Shown here one piece after another: positions 1 through 7,266 of a DNA stretch of 36,557 bases. Location of the stretch: contig JBAZOP010000028.1 in assembly GCA_041648665.1 (NCBI GenBank), positions 1 through 36,557 on the forward strand, written 5' to 3'. Both the position numbers and the translations under genes were made by a program. The stretch is from a bacterium. Its GTDB lineage: Bacteria; UBA10199; 2-02-FULL-44-16; JAAZCA01. Positions within the stretch are counted from its first letter, which is position 1; every line of letters starts with the position of its first letter. The notes beneath the pieces are model-generated. The model saw nothing but the letters and a program-made list of their open reading frames with translations, was not told the origin of the DNA and did not search any database.

Positions 1-2
1 CG

Positions 3-218
3 GAGGCTTGGCTCGAGAACAGGAGCTGGCTCCGGATTGAGCGGGAGATTCTGGCCTGGGCCGTCCGGCACTACGGCTCTATCCGAGCCGCAGCCCGGGC
101 ACTCCAGCTGCCTCGCTCGACCCTCGCTGGGCGCGCTAGCAAGCTCGAGATTAGGGCAAGCGGTCTCGCACGAGGCGCCGACATCCCGCACATCGGCCAC
201 AACCCCAACCAGGAGTAG
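3..218 (+). CDS. Fis-type HTH protein, C-terminal fragment (5' end outside window)
   Basis: An open frame enters from the left edge and stops at TAG 216-218, giving 71 residues with no start in the window. The core ILAWAVRHYGSIRAAARAL followed by LPRSTLAGRASKLEI has the spacing and key residues of a Fis/NtrC-type C-terminal HTH: the G-x-x-x-x-AA-x-x-L first helix and the R-S-T-L recognition helix. Such domains usually end sigma-54 activators or short response regulators, so this is probably the DNA-binding tail of a longer regulator. The AGGAG of the last codons (211-215) also serves as the ribosome binding site of the next gene, so the two are probably co-transcribed. Domain identity is by motif only, and the N-terminal partner domain cannot be seen. 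Confidence 0.6.
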   Translation, partial: EAWLENRSWLRIEREILAWAVRHYGSIRAAARALQLPRSTLAGRASKLEIRASGLARGADIPHIGHNPNQE

Positions 219-222
219 ACCC

Positions 223-438
223 ATGACACCATGTGTGATTGTCGTCCAGTTCCTCGACGGTACCGTTGATGTTGTGGGGCCCTTCCAGAACGACCAGGAG
301 GCCCATGAATGGCGGCGCATGCATCCGGCCATTCCTCGCGGCTTGTGCAACGTGCAGCCGATCGAGGATCCGGCCAGCTACAGCTGGCCGAGGAGACGTC
401 GGCGGCGGCGCACCGTCCGTCTGATCATCACCCCCTGA
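223..438 (+). CDS. small Arg-tailed protein, tandem paralogue 1 (71 aa)
   Basis: A 71-aa protein starting at ATG 223, seven bases after AGGAG. It is clearly homologous to the protein encoded at 498-713. Shared features are the N-terminal CVI(V/I)V strand, DVVGPF, an acidic N-D-x-E-A segment, W-x-x-x-HP, the P-I-x-DPA-x-Y box and a basic tail (PRRRRRRRTVRL here). Both copies are exactly 71 codons, so this is a gene duplication without length change. No named family is recognised. The compact beta start and Arg-rich tail would suit a small nucleic-acid-binding or modulating protein, which is inference only. A longer in-frame ORF begins at 37, but its upstream part overlaps the Fis-type gene and lacks a good start. 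Confidence 0.6.
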   Translation: MTPCVIVVQFLDGTVDVVGPFQNDQEAHEWRRMHPAIPRGLCNVQPIEDPASYSWPRRRRRRRTVRLIITP

Positions 439-497
439 TGATCGTCTCGCTCTCACATCCAGTCCATCAACCGCAACCTCAACCAGGAGTGAAGACC

Positions 498-713
498 ATG
501 GGACTCTGCGTGATCATCGTCCGTCTCTTCGGCACGAACTGCGACGTCGTCGGGCCTTTCGACAACGACGAGGAAGCCTACGACTGGGTGCGCAAGCACC
601 CGAGCGTCACTCGCGGCAACTGGGACCTGGAGCCCATCCGGGATCCGGCCCGCTACCGCAGGCCACGGCGTTCTCGTCGCCGGCGCGCCATCCGCCTCGT
701 CACCCCCAGGTGA
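498..713 (+). CDS. small Arg-tailed protein, tandem paralogue 2 (71 aa)
   Basis: Starts at ATG 498 behind AGGAG (485-489). The leader AACCTCAACCAGGAGTGAAG closely repeats the leader of the first paralogue (AACCCCAACCAGGAGTAGAC), so the duplication included the translation start region. The protein keeps the DVVGPFDNDEEAYDWVRKHP block, the P-I-R-DPARY box and a basic tail (RRSRRRRAIRL). It lies 63 bp before the primase gene in the same direction and may belong to the same transcript. The function is unknown. Similar length and architecture in both copies argue that both are under selection. Confidence 0.6.
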   Translation: MGLCVIIVRLFGTNCDVVGPFDNDEEAYDWVRKHPSVTRGNWDLEPIRDPARYRRPRRSRRRRAIRLVTPR

Positions 714-776
714 CGTCGGCAGCGCGACGAGCACGGCCTTCAAGCCGGAGCTCGTCGGAAAGGAGAACCACCACCT

Positions 777-1865
777 ATGAGTGAATGGGTCAACTTCGCG
801 GAGATCCGCACTCGGGTTTCGCTCGAGGACGTGATCTTCCGCTTCTACAAGATCGACACGCTGAAGCGTGTCGGCAACAAGCTCACCGGACCCTGTCCGG
901 TCCATGGCGGCGACTCGCCCACGGCGTTTCGCGCCGACCTGGACAAGAACGTCTGGTACTGCTTCACCAAGTGCCGCAAGGGCGGCAACCAAATCGACTT
1001 CGTCGCGGCCAAGGAGAACATCACGGTCCGCGACGCGGCCCTCAAGCTCCAGGCGTTCTTCCTCGGCAACGGGCCGGACAAGACCAGCACCGGGCCGCCG
1101 TCAAGCGGCAGCACGCCCCCAGCGCCACCCTCGCCCGTTCCTGCGTCACCGCCCGCCACACCCACCACCAAGCCCACCGACGAACTTCCTCCTCAAGAGA
1201 ACCCGCCACTGAACATGACGTTGGACCTCAAGTCCGACCACCCGCACTTGATCGAAGAGCGCAAGCTCAAGCTCGAAACCACCCAGCTCTTCGGGGTCGG
1301 CTACTGCAGCCGCGGCATCATGCGCGGCACCATCGCCATCCCGATCCACGACGACGAGGGCCATCTGGTGGCCTATGCCGGCAGACGGCTCAAGCCCGTC
1401 GACATCAGAGAGTTCGGCAAGTACAAGTTCCCGAAGGGCTTCCGCAAGGATCTCGTGCTCTATAACCTGCATCGGGCGAGGGAGAACGCATCCGAGAGTG
1501 GCATCATCCTCGTGGAGGGCTTCTTCTCGGTGCTCAAGCTCCATGAGGCCGGGCTTCCGAACACGGTCGCGGCTATGGGCTGCGACTTATCCGAGGCCCA
1601 GGCCCGGCTCCTCGCTGACGTCAAGGAGGTGATCATCATCTTCGACGGCAACGAGGCCGGCAGAAACGGCGCGCAGGCAGCCAGGAAGAGGCTCGAGGAG
1701 CTCAACGTTCCGGTCCGCCTCGTGCACCTGCCTGACGACATGGAACCCGATGACCTGCCGCCGAAAGGACTGCGCTGGCTGGTCAACGGCATGATCGGCC
1801 TGGACCTGGCCGAGGTGAGCTTCACCCTGCGCCAGCCGAAAGGAGGTGAGAGCCCCAAGACCTGA
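777..1865 (+). CDS. CHC2 zinc-finger / TOPRIM DNA primase-like protein
   Basis: A 362-aa protein of the DnaG superfamily, probably making RNA primers for a mobile element rather than serving as the housekeeping primase, which is about 600 aa. Residues 1-95 form a CHC2 finger with C40, H43, C62 and C66. The last pair is C-x3-C (YCFTKC) instead of the classical C-x2-C. A Pro/Ser/Thr-rich linker covers about 100-145. A TOPRIM-like half follows: the core glutamate is E248 in ILVEGFF and the acidic motif is IIIFDGNEAGR, in which the second Asp of DxD is Asn292. The helicase-interaction domain of true DnaG is absent. The start at ATG 777 has AAGGAG upstream. The SprT-like peptidase and small orphan downstream fit a plasmid, phage or integrative-element block. 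Confidence 0.85.
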   Translation: MSEWVNFAEIRTRVSLEDVIFRFYKIDTLKRVGNKLTGPCPVHGGDSPTAFRADLDKNVWYCFTKCRKGGNQIDFVAAKENITVRDAALKLQAFFLGNGPDKTSTGPPSSGSTPPAPPSPVPASPPATPTTKPTDELPPQENPPLNMTLDLKSDHPHLIEERKLKLETTQLFGVGYCSRGIMRGTIAIPIHDDEGHLVAYAGRRLKPVDIREFGKYKFPKGFRKDLVLYNLHRARENASESGIILVEGFFSVLKLHEAGLPNTVAAMGCDLSEAQARLLADVKEVIIIFDGNEAGRNGAQAARKRLEELNVPVRLVHLPDDMEPDDLPPKGLRWLVNGMIGLDLAEVSFTLRQPKGGESPKT

Positions 1866-1948
1866 TCGACCACGCATCCATCTGCACCACGTTCCCCGCC
1901 CGTCCCTCCAGTAGCATCACCCCCATCACCGAATGAAAGGACAAGCAC

Positions 1949-2146
1949 ATGAGCAAGAGCGAGAGGCTGAACGTGTACGCGCTCGTTGAGCGCGAGGAGA
2001 AGAAAACCATCTGGCTGCGCGTCGGCACGGCCTTCGTCAACAAGGATGACAGCATCAACGTCTACCTCGACGCCGTGCCCCTCGGCGGCAAGCTCCAGAT
2101 CCGGCGTCCGTCGGACAACAACAAGGACGCGGACTCCGAGCAGTAG
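1949..2146 (+). CDS. small conserved-looking protein (65 aa), mobile-element associated
   Basis: Starts at ATG 1949 after AAAGGA. The 65-aa sequence is a compact beta-rich domain: YALVEREEKKTIWLRVGTAF, then V-N-K-D-D-S-I-N-V-Y-L-D-A-V-P-L-GG-K-L-Q-I-R, then an acidic tail. The pattern of a Lys-Trp-x-Arg-x-Gly strand followed by a S-I-N-V-x-LDA-x-P turn looks like the small single-domain proteins often seen on plasmids and integrative elements, but no named family can be assigned. It lies between the primase and the peptidase genes, only 8 bp before the latter, which suggests one transcript. Confidence 0.6.
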   Translation: MSKSERLNVYALVEREEKKTIWLRVGTAFVNKDDSINVYLDAVPLGGKLQIRRPSDNNKDADSEQ

Positions 2147-2154
2147 TCCGGCCG

Positions 2155-2853
2155 ATGGCAGGGAAGCCGTCCAAGAATCAGGATGAGCGCACATCCGTGC
2201 TGCTCATCGACGCGCTCGCGCGCATCTGGTCCAAGATCCGCGAGCAGCACCCGGACGTTCCGGGAGTCGTCCTTCTGGCCGCGCCCGCGGCCAGAGAGAC
2301 CGTCAATGCCCTTGGCTACTTCGCCGCCCTGCGGTGGAGCGCCAAGAGGAAAGGAGGATCGCACCTTCACGAAGTGGCCGTGGTGGCCGAGCACCTGAAC
2401 CGTCCGGTCGAAGAGATCGTGGAGACGCTGCTTCACGAAGCAGCGCACTCCCTGAACTTCGAGCTGGGCATCAAGGACTGCTCGGCCTCCCATTACCACA
2501 ACCAGCGCTTCCGTGATGCGGCCCTGCGCCTCGGACTCGAGGTCACGCAGGTCAGGCACTACGGCTACGCGCTCACCAAGCTGCCGACAGAGACGGCGGC
2601 CATCTACAAGGAGGAGATCGAGTCGCTCACCGAGGTTCTTGTGCATAGACGGCGGATGACGCCGTCTGCCGCAGGACCGAAGCCGCCACATGGCGGAGAG
2701 GAGAGCAACGACGAGGACAACAACAACCTGCCACGCTCACGAAACCTGAAGGCCGTATGCGCTTGCGGGTTCATCATCCGCGCGAGCAGGAGCACACTCG
2801 AGAATACGGTAATTCGCTGCGACAGTTGCGGAGAGCCGTTCGAGGAAAACTAA
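2155..2853 (+). CDS. SprT-like zinc metallopeptidase with C-terminal zinc ribbon
   Basis: A 232-aa protein. The core motif is LLHEAAHSLNF with H94, E95 and H98 (HExxH), followed about 16 residues later by SHYHNQRF, where H115 is a good third zinc ligand. This is the SprT/wss-type gluzincin arrangement. After an acidic, low-complexity linker (about 178-195), C202-x-C204 and C222-x2-C225 form a zinc ribbon, as in SprT/Spartan relatives that act on DNA-bound proteins. The family precedent suggests cleavage or binding of protein attached to DNA; the substrate is not known. It starts at ATG 2155, 8 bp after the preceding gene, and is followed directly by a strong terminator, so it ends the operon that includes the primase. 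Confidence 0.75.
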   Translation: MAGKPSKNQDERTSVLLIDALARIWSKIREQHPDVPGVVLLAAPAARETVNALGYFAALRWSAKRKGGSHLHEVAVVAEHLNRPVEEIVETLLHEAAHSLNFELGIKDCSASHYHNQRFRDAALRLGLEVTQVRHYGYALTKLPTETAAIYKEEIESLTEVLVHRRRMTPSAAGPKPPHGGEESNDEDNNNLPRSRNLKAVCACGFIIRASRSTLENTVIRCDSCGEPFEEN

Positions 2854-2855
2854 CC

Positions 2856-2888
2856 AAGAGAGCCGACCGAAAGGAAGGCTCTCTTTTT
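2856..2888 (+). terminator. intrinsic terminator after the SprT-like gene
   Basis: A perfect 9-bp stem, AAGAGAGCC (2856-2864) against GGCTCTCTT (2877-2885), with a 12-nt loop and a T tract running to 2888. It begins two bases after the stop codon and ends the plus-strand operon. It also separates it from the minus-strand operon whose last gene ends at 2970. Confidence 0.9.
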
Positions 2889-2969
2889 CATGTCAGGACA
2901 CCACTTTTTGCGACGCCCGATCCGAATCACGCAGCGTAGCTGAATGCGGCCGCGCGGATCGCAGGGGGG

Positions 2970-3206
2970 TCACGGGTGGCGTGCATTGCCGGACCCCAAG
3001 TCGTCATGATTCGTGCACGCAACTTCGTCATCGACGATGGGGTGTGGTTGCGTGCATCCATAGGCATACTCGGGACACAGGCAGCCGCAGTCTATGCAGT
3101 CGCCCGGCCTCGACTCCACAACGCCCACGGCGGGACTCAAGCAGATGGAGCACACTGCGCCTATGAACCAGTGCCCCAACTCACAGCGACCGATGCTCGA
3201 CATTCC
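2970..3206 (-). CDS. small cysteine-rich protein at the end of the MurF/Ddl operon
   Basis: A 78-aa frame starting at ATG 3206, with GGAG seven bases upstream. It overlaps the 3' end of the murF-like gene by 26 bp, so translational coupling is likely; an ATG at 3224 is the longer alternative. Residues near the start, RCELGHWFIGAVCSICLSP, have the C-x2-GH-x-(F/Y)...C-x2-C look of a small zinc ribbon. A second cluster, DCIDCGCLCPEY then GC, adds more thiols, and another Cys lies near the end (VACTNH). It could be a zinc/redox accessory protein or, more speculatively, the substrate peptide of the ligases. Codon bias is weaker than in larger genes, so its reality rests on the coupled start, the Cys pattern and operon position. 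Confidence 0.45.
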   Translation of the reverse strand, partial: GMSSIGRCELGHWFIGAVCSICLSPAVGVVESRPGDCIDCGCLCPEYAYGCTQPHPIVDDEVACTNHDDLGSGNARHP

Positions 3207-4665
3207 TCTTCTCCAAGTCATCACAACCGGAGCAGTGTATGTACTTGGGACAGGACTCCAGTCGACACCCTATACTTGTACCACACAAACCGAGAACTAC
3301 CCGTTCTGTGTGAATGAAACGCGAACCCTTGACGAGGACAGACACGCGCCCGGACGCGCCACTGAGTGCTGCCTGCACGGCATCTAGCGCATCCGCTGCG
3401 GAGGCGGCCACCTCGCAATTGCCAACACTTAGACCGCCCTGGGCGGCGCCCTCTATCATGGCTGACGCTCCTTCACCTATCGCGATAAGATGCGTCGCGT
3501 GCTCCGCCGTCACTCGCCCAACGTGTTCGTGGCACTCGCGCGAGAACGAACCGAGTTCCCGCATTGTACCAAGTACTGCAATGCGCGTGGGTGTGTCGAG
3601 GAGGCCAAGGGTTCGGAGCGCTGCCTCCACAGCGTCAGGGCTGGCGTTGTACGAATCGTCCAATATCTGCAGATACGGACTCACAATCCGGAGGTCCATT
3701 CGTCCCTTGGTCACCGAAACGGTGGCAAGTCTCTCCGCGATTACATCAAGGTTGATCCCACATCCAGCCGCCGCCGCGCTTGCCAAGAGACAGCTGCCCA
3801 GGAGGTGTTCGCCTAGGAGAGGGAAATGGAATGGGACGTCCTGCCCTCCATAGGACAGGATGCCATTCGATCCGTGCTCACCGGACACGACGGCCAAGGC
3901 CCGAAAGTCATTTGACTTGCCCCGGCCGGAGCAAACCACGCGATGACCCCGGGCTCGCACCGCGGAAACCCGCGAAAGTAGCCTCAAGTCATCGCCGTTG
4001 AGCACCACGATACCGTCTGGGGAAAGAGACTCAACGATCTCCATTTTTGCTTTTAGAGTCTCATCGAGCGATCCGAAGTGCTCGATATGGGCATACCCAA
4101 TTGCGGTCAACAGCGCCATGTTAGGCTTGAGAATCGCGCAGAGCGATGCAATTTCGCCACTGTGGTTCGCACCCACCTCCGCCACCAGGTGGGTCTGGTC
4201 TGGGCCAAGACTGAGAATCGTTAGTGGCACTCCATACTGGTTGTTGAAGCTACGTTTACTACAATGCACCTTGCAACCGGATTCAAGGATATGAGCAAGA
4301 ATGCTCTTGGTAGTCGTCTTGCCAACGCTTCCAGTCACAGCTACCACGTAAGGAGCGTACCTGGTCCTCACATGCTGCGCAGTCTGCGCCAATGCGCGCA
4401 CTGTGTCTGGCACCATGACAATCGTTCTATCATGAAAATCAGAATGGACAGCCCTGCTAATGATGGCACCGCCAGCTCCGACGTTGAACGCTTGGTTCAC
4501 GAAATCGTGGCCATCCCGCGAGGCGCCTTGAACGGCGAAGAAGAACTCGCCTTTCCCAACGTTTCGACTATCAATAGACGCTGCTGGGATGATGGGGGAT
4601 GTGGCTCCCTGTTGGATCACCTTGCTCCCCGAAACCGCTTTCAGTATGTCGTCGACAACGAACAC
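3181..4665 (-). CDS. MurF-type ligase (UDP-MurNAc-tripeptide--D-Ala-D-Ala ligase-like) with Cys-rich C-terminal extension
   Basis: A 494-aa Mur ligase, GTG start at 4665 behind GAGGG. Family marks in order: an N-terminal MurF domain with IDSRNVGKGEFFFAVQG; the P-loop TGSVGKTTTK (111-120); NNQYGVPLT (141-149), which is MurF-specific; AEVGANHSGEI; AHIEHFGS; the DDSYNASPDAV adenine/dipeptide region; VLGTMRELG; and the terminal VLVKGSR. It would join a D-amino-acid dipeptide or a similar amine to a carboxyl with ATP. After the normal end it carries about 35 extra residues with C-x4-C-x5-C-x2-C (GCRLESCPKYIHCSGC), which ordinary MurF lacks. Its setting beside two Ddl-like enzymes and a C39-like protease, far from any division/cell-wall cluster, makes it an accessory copy. 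Confidence 0.85.
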   Translation of the reverse strand: MFVVDDILKAVSGSKVIQQGATSPIIPAASIDSRNVGKGEFFFAVQGASRDGHDFVNQAFNVGAGGAIISRAVHSDFHDRTIVMVPDTVRALAQTAQHVRTRYAPYVVAVTGSVGKTTTKSILAHILESGCKVHCSKRSFNNQYGVPLTILSLGPDQTHLVAEVGANHSGEIASLCAILKPNMALLTAIGYAHIEHFGSLDETLKAKMEIVESLSPDGIVVLNGDDLRLLSRVSAVRARGHRVVCSGRGKSNDFRALAVVSGEHGSNGILSYGGQDVPFHFPLLGEHLLGSCLLASAAAAGCGINLDVIAERLATVSVTKGRMDLRIVSPYLQILDDSYNASPDAVEAALRTLGLLDTPTRIAVLGTMRELGSFSRECHEHVGRVTAEHATHLIAIGEGASAMIEGAAQGGLSVGNCEVAASAADALDAVQAALSGASGRVSVLVKGSRFIHTERVVLGLCGTSIGCRLESCPKYIHCSGCDDLEKRNVEHRSL

Positions 4666-4711
4666 GTCACCCTCGCACTGGGACCCGGCCCGGGACGATT
4701 GGTTCCCTCAC

Positions 4712-5308
4712 CTACTTGCCACGATCCCAAAAGCTCATGAAGGCACCACTGAAGCATGCGTCGAAAACACTAATGGGAATGGTGCGCTGAGGCCAATTGT
4801 ACTCGACCACCGATGATGGATGATTGACGATGAACCCATTCGGGCTCTTCTCTTCGCCTGTAAAGCCTAGCACGACTACCAGGTGTCCGCCACGAGGGCG
4901 ACTCATCGCCGGGCCTCGGTCAAAACACACTGTCACGGAAGCGATGCATGGTCGGTCTGCGGACAGCTCCCTTGCTAGCTTCGCGCTCGTTGAGCGCTGG
5001 AACGATTTGCCCTCGATTCCTAGCTCATGCGCGAGTCGCACTAGACCTGCGTGTACCCAACCTCGTTCGCAGTATGCGTGAGTCTCCAGCCCACGCCGAA
5101 CGAGATCCGCGTAGTTGGGCCCTAGAAACTCGTGTCTGGCAGTTCGGAAACCATCAACTACCATTCGCAAACAGGCTATTCCACAGCCTCGTTCTTGCCA
5201 GATCAGCGCGTCCTCCGGCGACTCAAAACCGTCGCGATGGTAGCCTTCCGAGGCAACGCGCTGGCTGTAGAACGGGATTGGTACGCTGACCTGTGTCTCA
5301 TTGCACAT
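4712..5308 (-). CDS. C39-like papain-fold cysteine peptidase, cytosolic
   Basis: A 198-aa protein with the layout of C39-type papain-fold peptidases: an N-terminal strand IPFYSQ; the nucleophile motif WQERGCGIACLRMV, with C42 in the C-G-x-A position and a preceding Gln39 as possible oxyanion residue; the catalytic His in RGGHLVVVLGF (H142); and the third member in VNHPS (N162, where many C39 enzymes have Asp). No signal peptide or membrane segment is visible, so it acts inside the cell. It is encoded 12 bp after the Ddl-like gene and 46 bp before the MurF-like gene. That suggests it cleaves, transfers or recycles the peptide handled by the ligases, but acyl transfer is equally possible. The ATG has no strong Shine-Dalgarno, consistent with coupling to the upstream stop. 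Confidence 0.7.
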   Translation of the reverse strand: MCNETQVSVPIPFYSQRVASEGYHRDGFESPEDALIWQERGCGIACLRMVVDGFRTARHEFLGPNYADLVRRGLETHAYCERGWVHAGLVRLAHELGIEGKSFQRSTSAKLARELSADRPCIASVTVCFDRGPAMSRPRGGHLVVVLGFTGEEKSPNGFIVNHPSSVVEYNWPQRTIPISVFDACFSGAFMSFWDRGK

Positions 5309-5320
5309 AGTGGAGCTTGT

Positions 5321-6265
5321 TCACAACTTAGGTAGTGTAGCATGACTCTTTGAGAAGGCGCTTGAGAGAATACTACTTATGAGTTCATGATAGCACATTC
5401 CCCCAGCAGCGGCAACGGCAGGGAGATTGCCCTGACGGCTAAGCCCGGGAACAGTGTTTGCTTCTATTACCCATGGCAATTGGCCACTCTCCAACATGAA
5501 ATCGACTCGCAGCGGACCATGACAACCGAGGAGGACATAGACGCGCCGGGCGTACTCCTCGGCGGCCTCATATGCCGCGGCAGGCACTTGCGCCGGGACC
5601 ACGTATTCAGCTGCCGCGGGCGTGTGCTTCGTTGCGTAATCATACACGGGGCCTGGATGTCGTATTTCCATGACCGGAAATGCATGCGGTGCGCCGTAGG
5701 TTCCGACGAGTCCGACCGTTAGGAAGGTCCCCCTGATGTATTGTTCTACGAAGAGTTCCCTGAATTGCGGCCGAATCTCAGAGATAGCACTCGCGAGCGT
5801 CGCCACATCACTGGCTACGGCGACGCCTAGACTGCCGCCACCGTCCACCGGCTTGAGAATGACTGGAGGGTTGAGTACGCGAAGCACTCGCTCAGCCTCA
5901 GATGCGGGACTGCCGGTTCCCAGTGAGACGAAAGGAGGCGTGGGCAGCCCCGCTCCCTGAAGCATCCTCTTGAAGAGCACTTTGTGCATGCCCACGGCGT
6001 TCGCTGCCACGCCGGAGCCTGTGTAGGGAATTCCAAGTATATCAAGGAGACCTTGCACTCGACCGTCCTCTCCGAAGCGACCATGCAACGCGATGAACAC
6101 ACAGTCTAGTTCCACCAAGGCCTGCAGGAGACTAGGGCATTCACCGACTGACAGGGCCACAGGAATGTGTCCGAGTTCCGTCAAGGCCTGGGCTACCGCC
6201 TGGCCAGACCGGAGGGAACCCTCTCGCTCCTCAGATGGACCATCGAGAAGAACGCCGACTCTCAT
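5321..6265 (-). CDS. D-Ala-D-Ala ligase-type ATP-grasp enzyme (Ddl-like, copy B)
   Basis: A 314-aa protein, close to normal Ddl length. Family motifs seen: IALHGRFGEDGRVQG (59-72), LGIPYTGSG, HKVLFKRML, VILKPVDGGGSLGV (S145 matches the loop serine), EQYIRGTF, PVYDYATKHTP, RVDFML and IEANTVPGLSRQGNLP. It should activate one amino acid as an acyl phosphate and join it to a second. At the position of E. coli DdlB Tyr216, just after the conserved Lys (K213 here), this protein has His214. VanA-type D-Ala-D-lactate ligases also carry His in that region, so the second substrate may differ from D-Ala; this is inference from alignment by eye. The N-terminal GG-x-S loop is altered to DGPSEEREGS. The ATG overlaps the previous stop (ATGA), with GGAGGAGGAG upstream. 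Confidence 0.85.
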   Translation of the reverse strand: MRVGVLLDGPSEEREGSLRSGQAVAQALTELGHIPVALSVGECPSLLQALVELDCVFIALHGRFGEDGRVQGLLDILGIPYTGSGVAANAVGMHKVLFKRMLQGAGLPTPPFVSLGTGSPASEAERVLRVLNPPVILKPVDGGGSLGVAVASDVATLASAISEIRPQFRELFVEQYIRGTFLTVGLVGTYGAPHAFPVMEIRHPGPVYDYATKHTPAAAEYVVPAQVPAAAYEAAEEYARRVYVLLGCHGPLRVDFMLESGQLPWVIEANTVPGLSRQGNLPAVAAAGGMCYHELISSILSSAFSKSHATLPKL

Positions 6266-7266
6266 CCTCGCTCCTCCTCCGACATGGGATGGACATGGGC
6301 GTCTCCCAGAATGAGCAGAATTAGGTGGGAGTAGTCGATTCCTGCCGCGATTGCAGCTCGGGCTACATGGTCATCTTGGGTGAGGGTTGGTGAGCTGTTG
6401 ATTTCGAGGCAATAGTGTTCGCAAGCAGAGAGCCGGGGCACACGAAAATCGATTCGCGTTGCTCCGCCGCAGCCCAAGTGTCGATGAACGGCCACTGCCG
6501 AGTCTCTTAGACGCGCTAGTTCATCCTCGGGCAGGCGAGCTGGTACGAAACGCAGGACCCTTTCAGGTGTGAGCTTCGTCGCGTAGTCGTATATAGGACT
6601 GTCCATTAGCTCCAATTCTACCGGGGGCAGAGCGAACGCCCCATCACCCCTTCCAACAACTGGCACAGTTAATTCCATTCCAGGAATGTACTCTTCCACC
6701 ATGAGGTCCGGAAAGCGTCCGCGAATGGCTTCGACCGCGTGCGCGAGATCACTGCCGTCATGACAGAGCGACACCCCCACCCCTTGGCCTTCCGTGCGAG
6801 GCTTCAGCACGACCGGTGACCCTAGAAAAGCAATCGCCTCCAGTGACCAGGACAAGGAGGCACACGGCGGAACGCCCAAATCACGAGGAGAGCGTACTCC
6901 AACTTGGGCGAAGAACCTCTTCGAGAGAGTCTTGTCACGACAGATCGCCGCAGCCGATCTGCCGGTGCCGGTGTAAGGTACACCAACAATCTCGAGTCTG
7001 GTTCGAGCGTCCAGGATGTGCGTGATGCCGTCGAGTTGTTGAGTGTAGAACGGGTCGACGATGAAGCAGCGATCTACTGTGCGGGAATCAAGGCCGTTGA
7101 GACAACCTGGGTCCACCAGGTCGAGGACTGATGGGAGGAACCCCAAACCGGAAAGATGCCTGATGATTGTCGCGGCGGCTTGAAGAGTGTCTGACCGCTC
7201 ATAAGGAAGGCCACCAGCGATGATGCCTACCCTTGGTCCCACCCCGAGGTCATGCGAAGTCGGCAT
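6262..7266 (-). CDS. divergent D-Ala-D-Ala ligase-like ATP-grasp enzyme (copy A)
   Basis: 334 aa from ATG 7266; an in-frame GTG at 7299 is the longer option, but the family N-terminus RVGIIAGGLPYERSD fits the shorter start. Ddl-type signatures: VGVPYTGTGRSAAAICRDK, VVLKPRTEGQGVGVS, EEYIPGMELT, LPPVELE, IYDYATKLTPE, ATRIDF and CLEINSSPTLTQDD. It is clearly in the Ddl superfamily but has lost the HG-x-x-GEDG segment (FIVDPFYTQQLDG lies there) and the N-T-x-PG-L end (NSSPTL instead). The Tyr216-equivalent position is Leu232. It is therefore probably an ATP-grasp peptide ligase of altered specificity rather than a redundant Ddl. It is the first gene of the minus-strand operon. The 7300-7494 interval carries the promoter region between this operon and the divergent integrase. 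Confidence 0.75.
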   Translation of the reverse strand: MPTSHDLGVGPRVGIIAGGLPYERSDTLQAAATIIRHLSGLGFLPSVLDLVDPGCLNGLDSRTVDRCFIVDPFYTQQLDGITHILDARTRLEIVGVPYTGTGRSAAAICRDKTLSKRFFAQVGVRSPRDLGVPPCASLSWSLEAIAFLGSPVVLKPRTEGQGVGVSLCHDGSDLAHAVEAIRGRFPDLMVEEYIPGMELTVPVVGRGDGAFALPPVELELMDSPIYDYATKLTPERVLRFVPARLPEDELARLRDSAVAVHRHLGCGGATRIDFRVPRLSACEHYCLEINSSPTLTQDDHVARAAIAAGIDYSHLILLILGDAHVHPMSEEERG

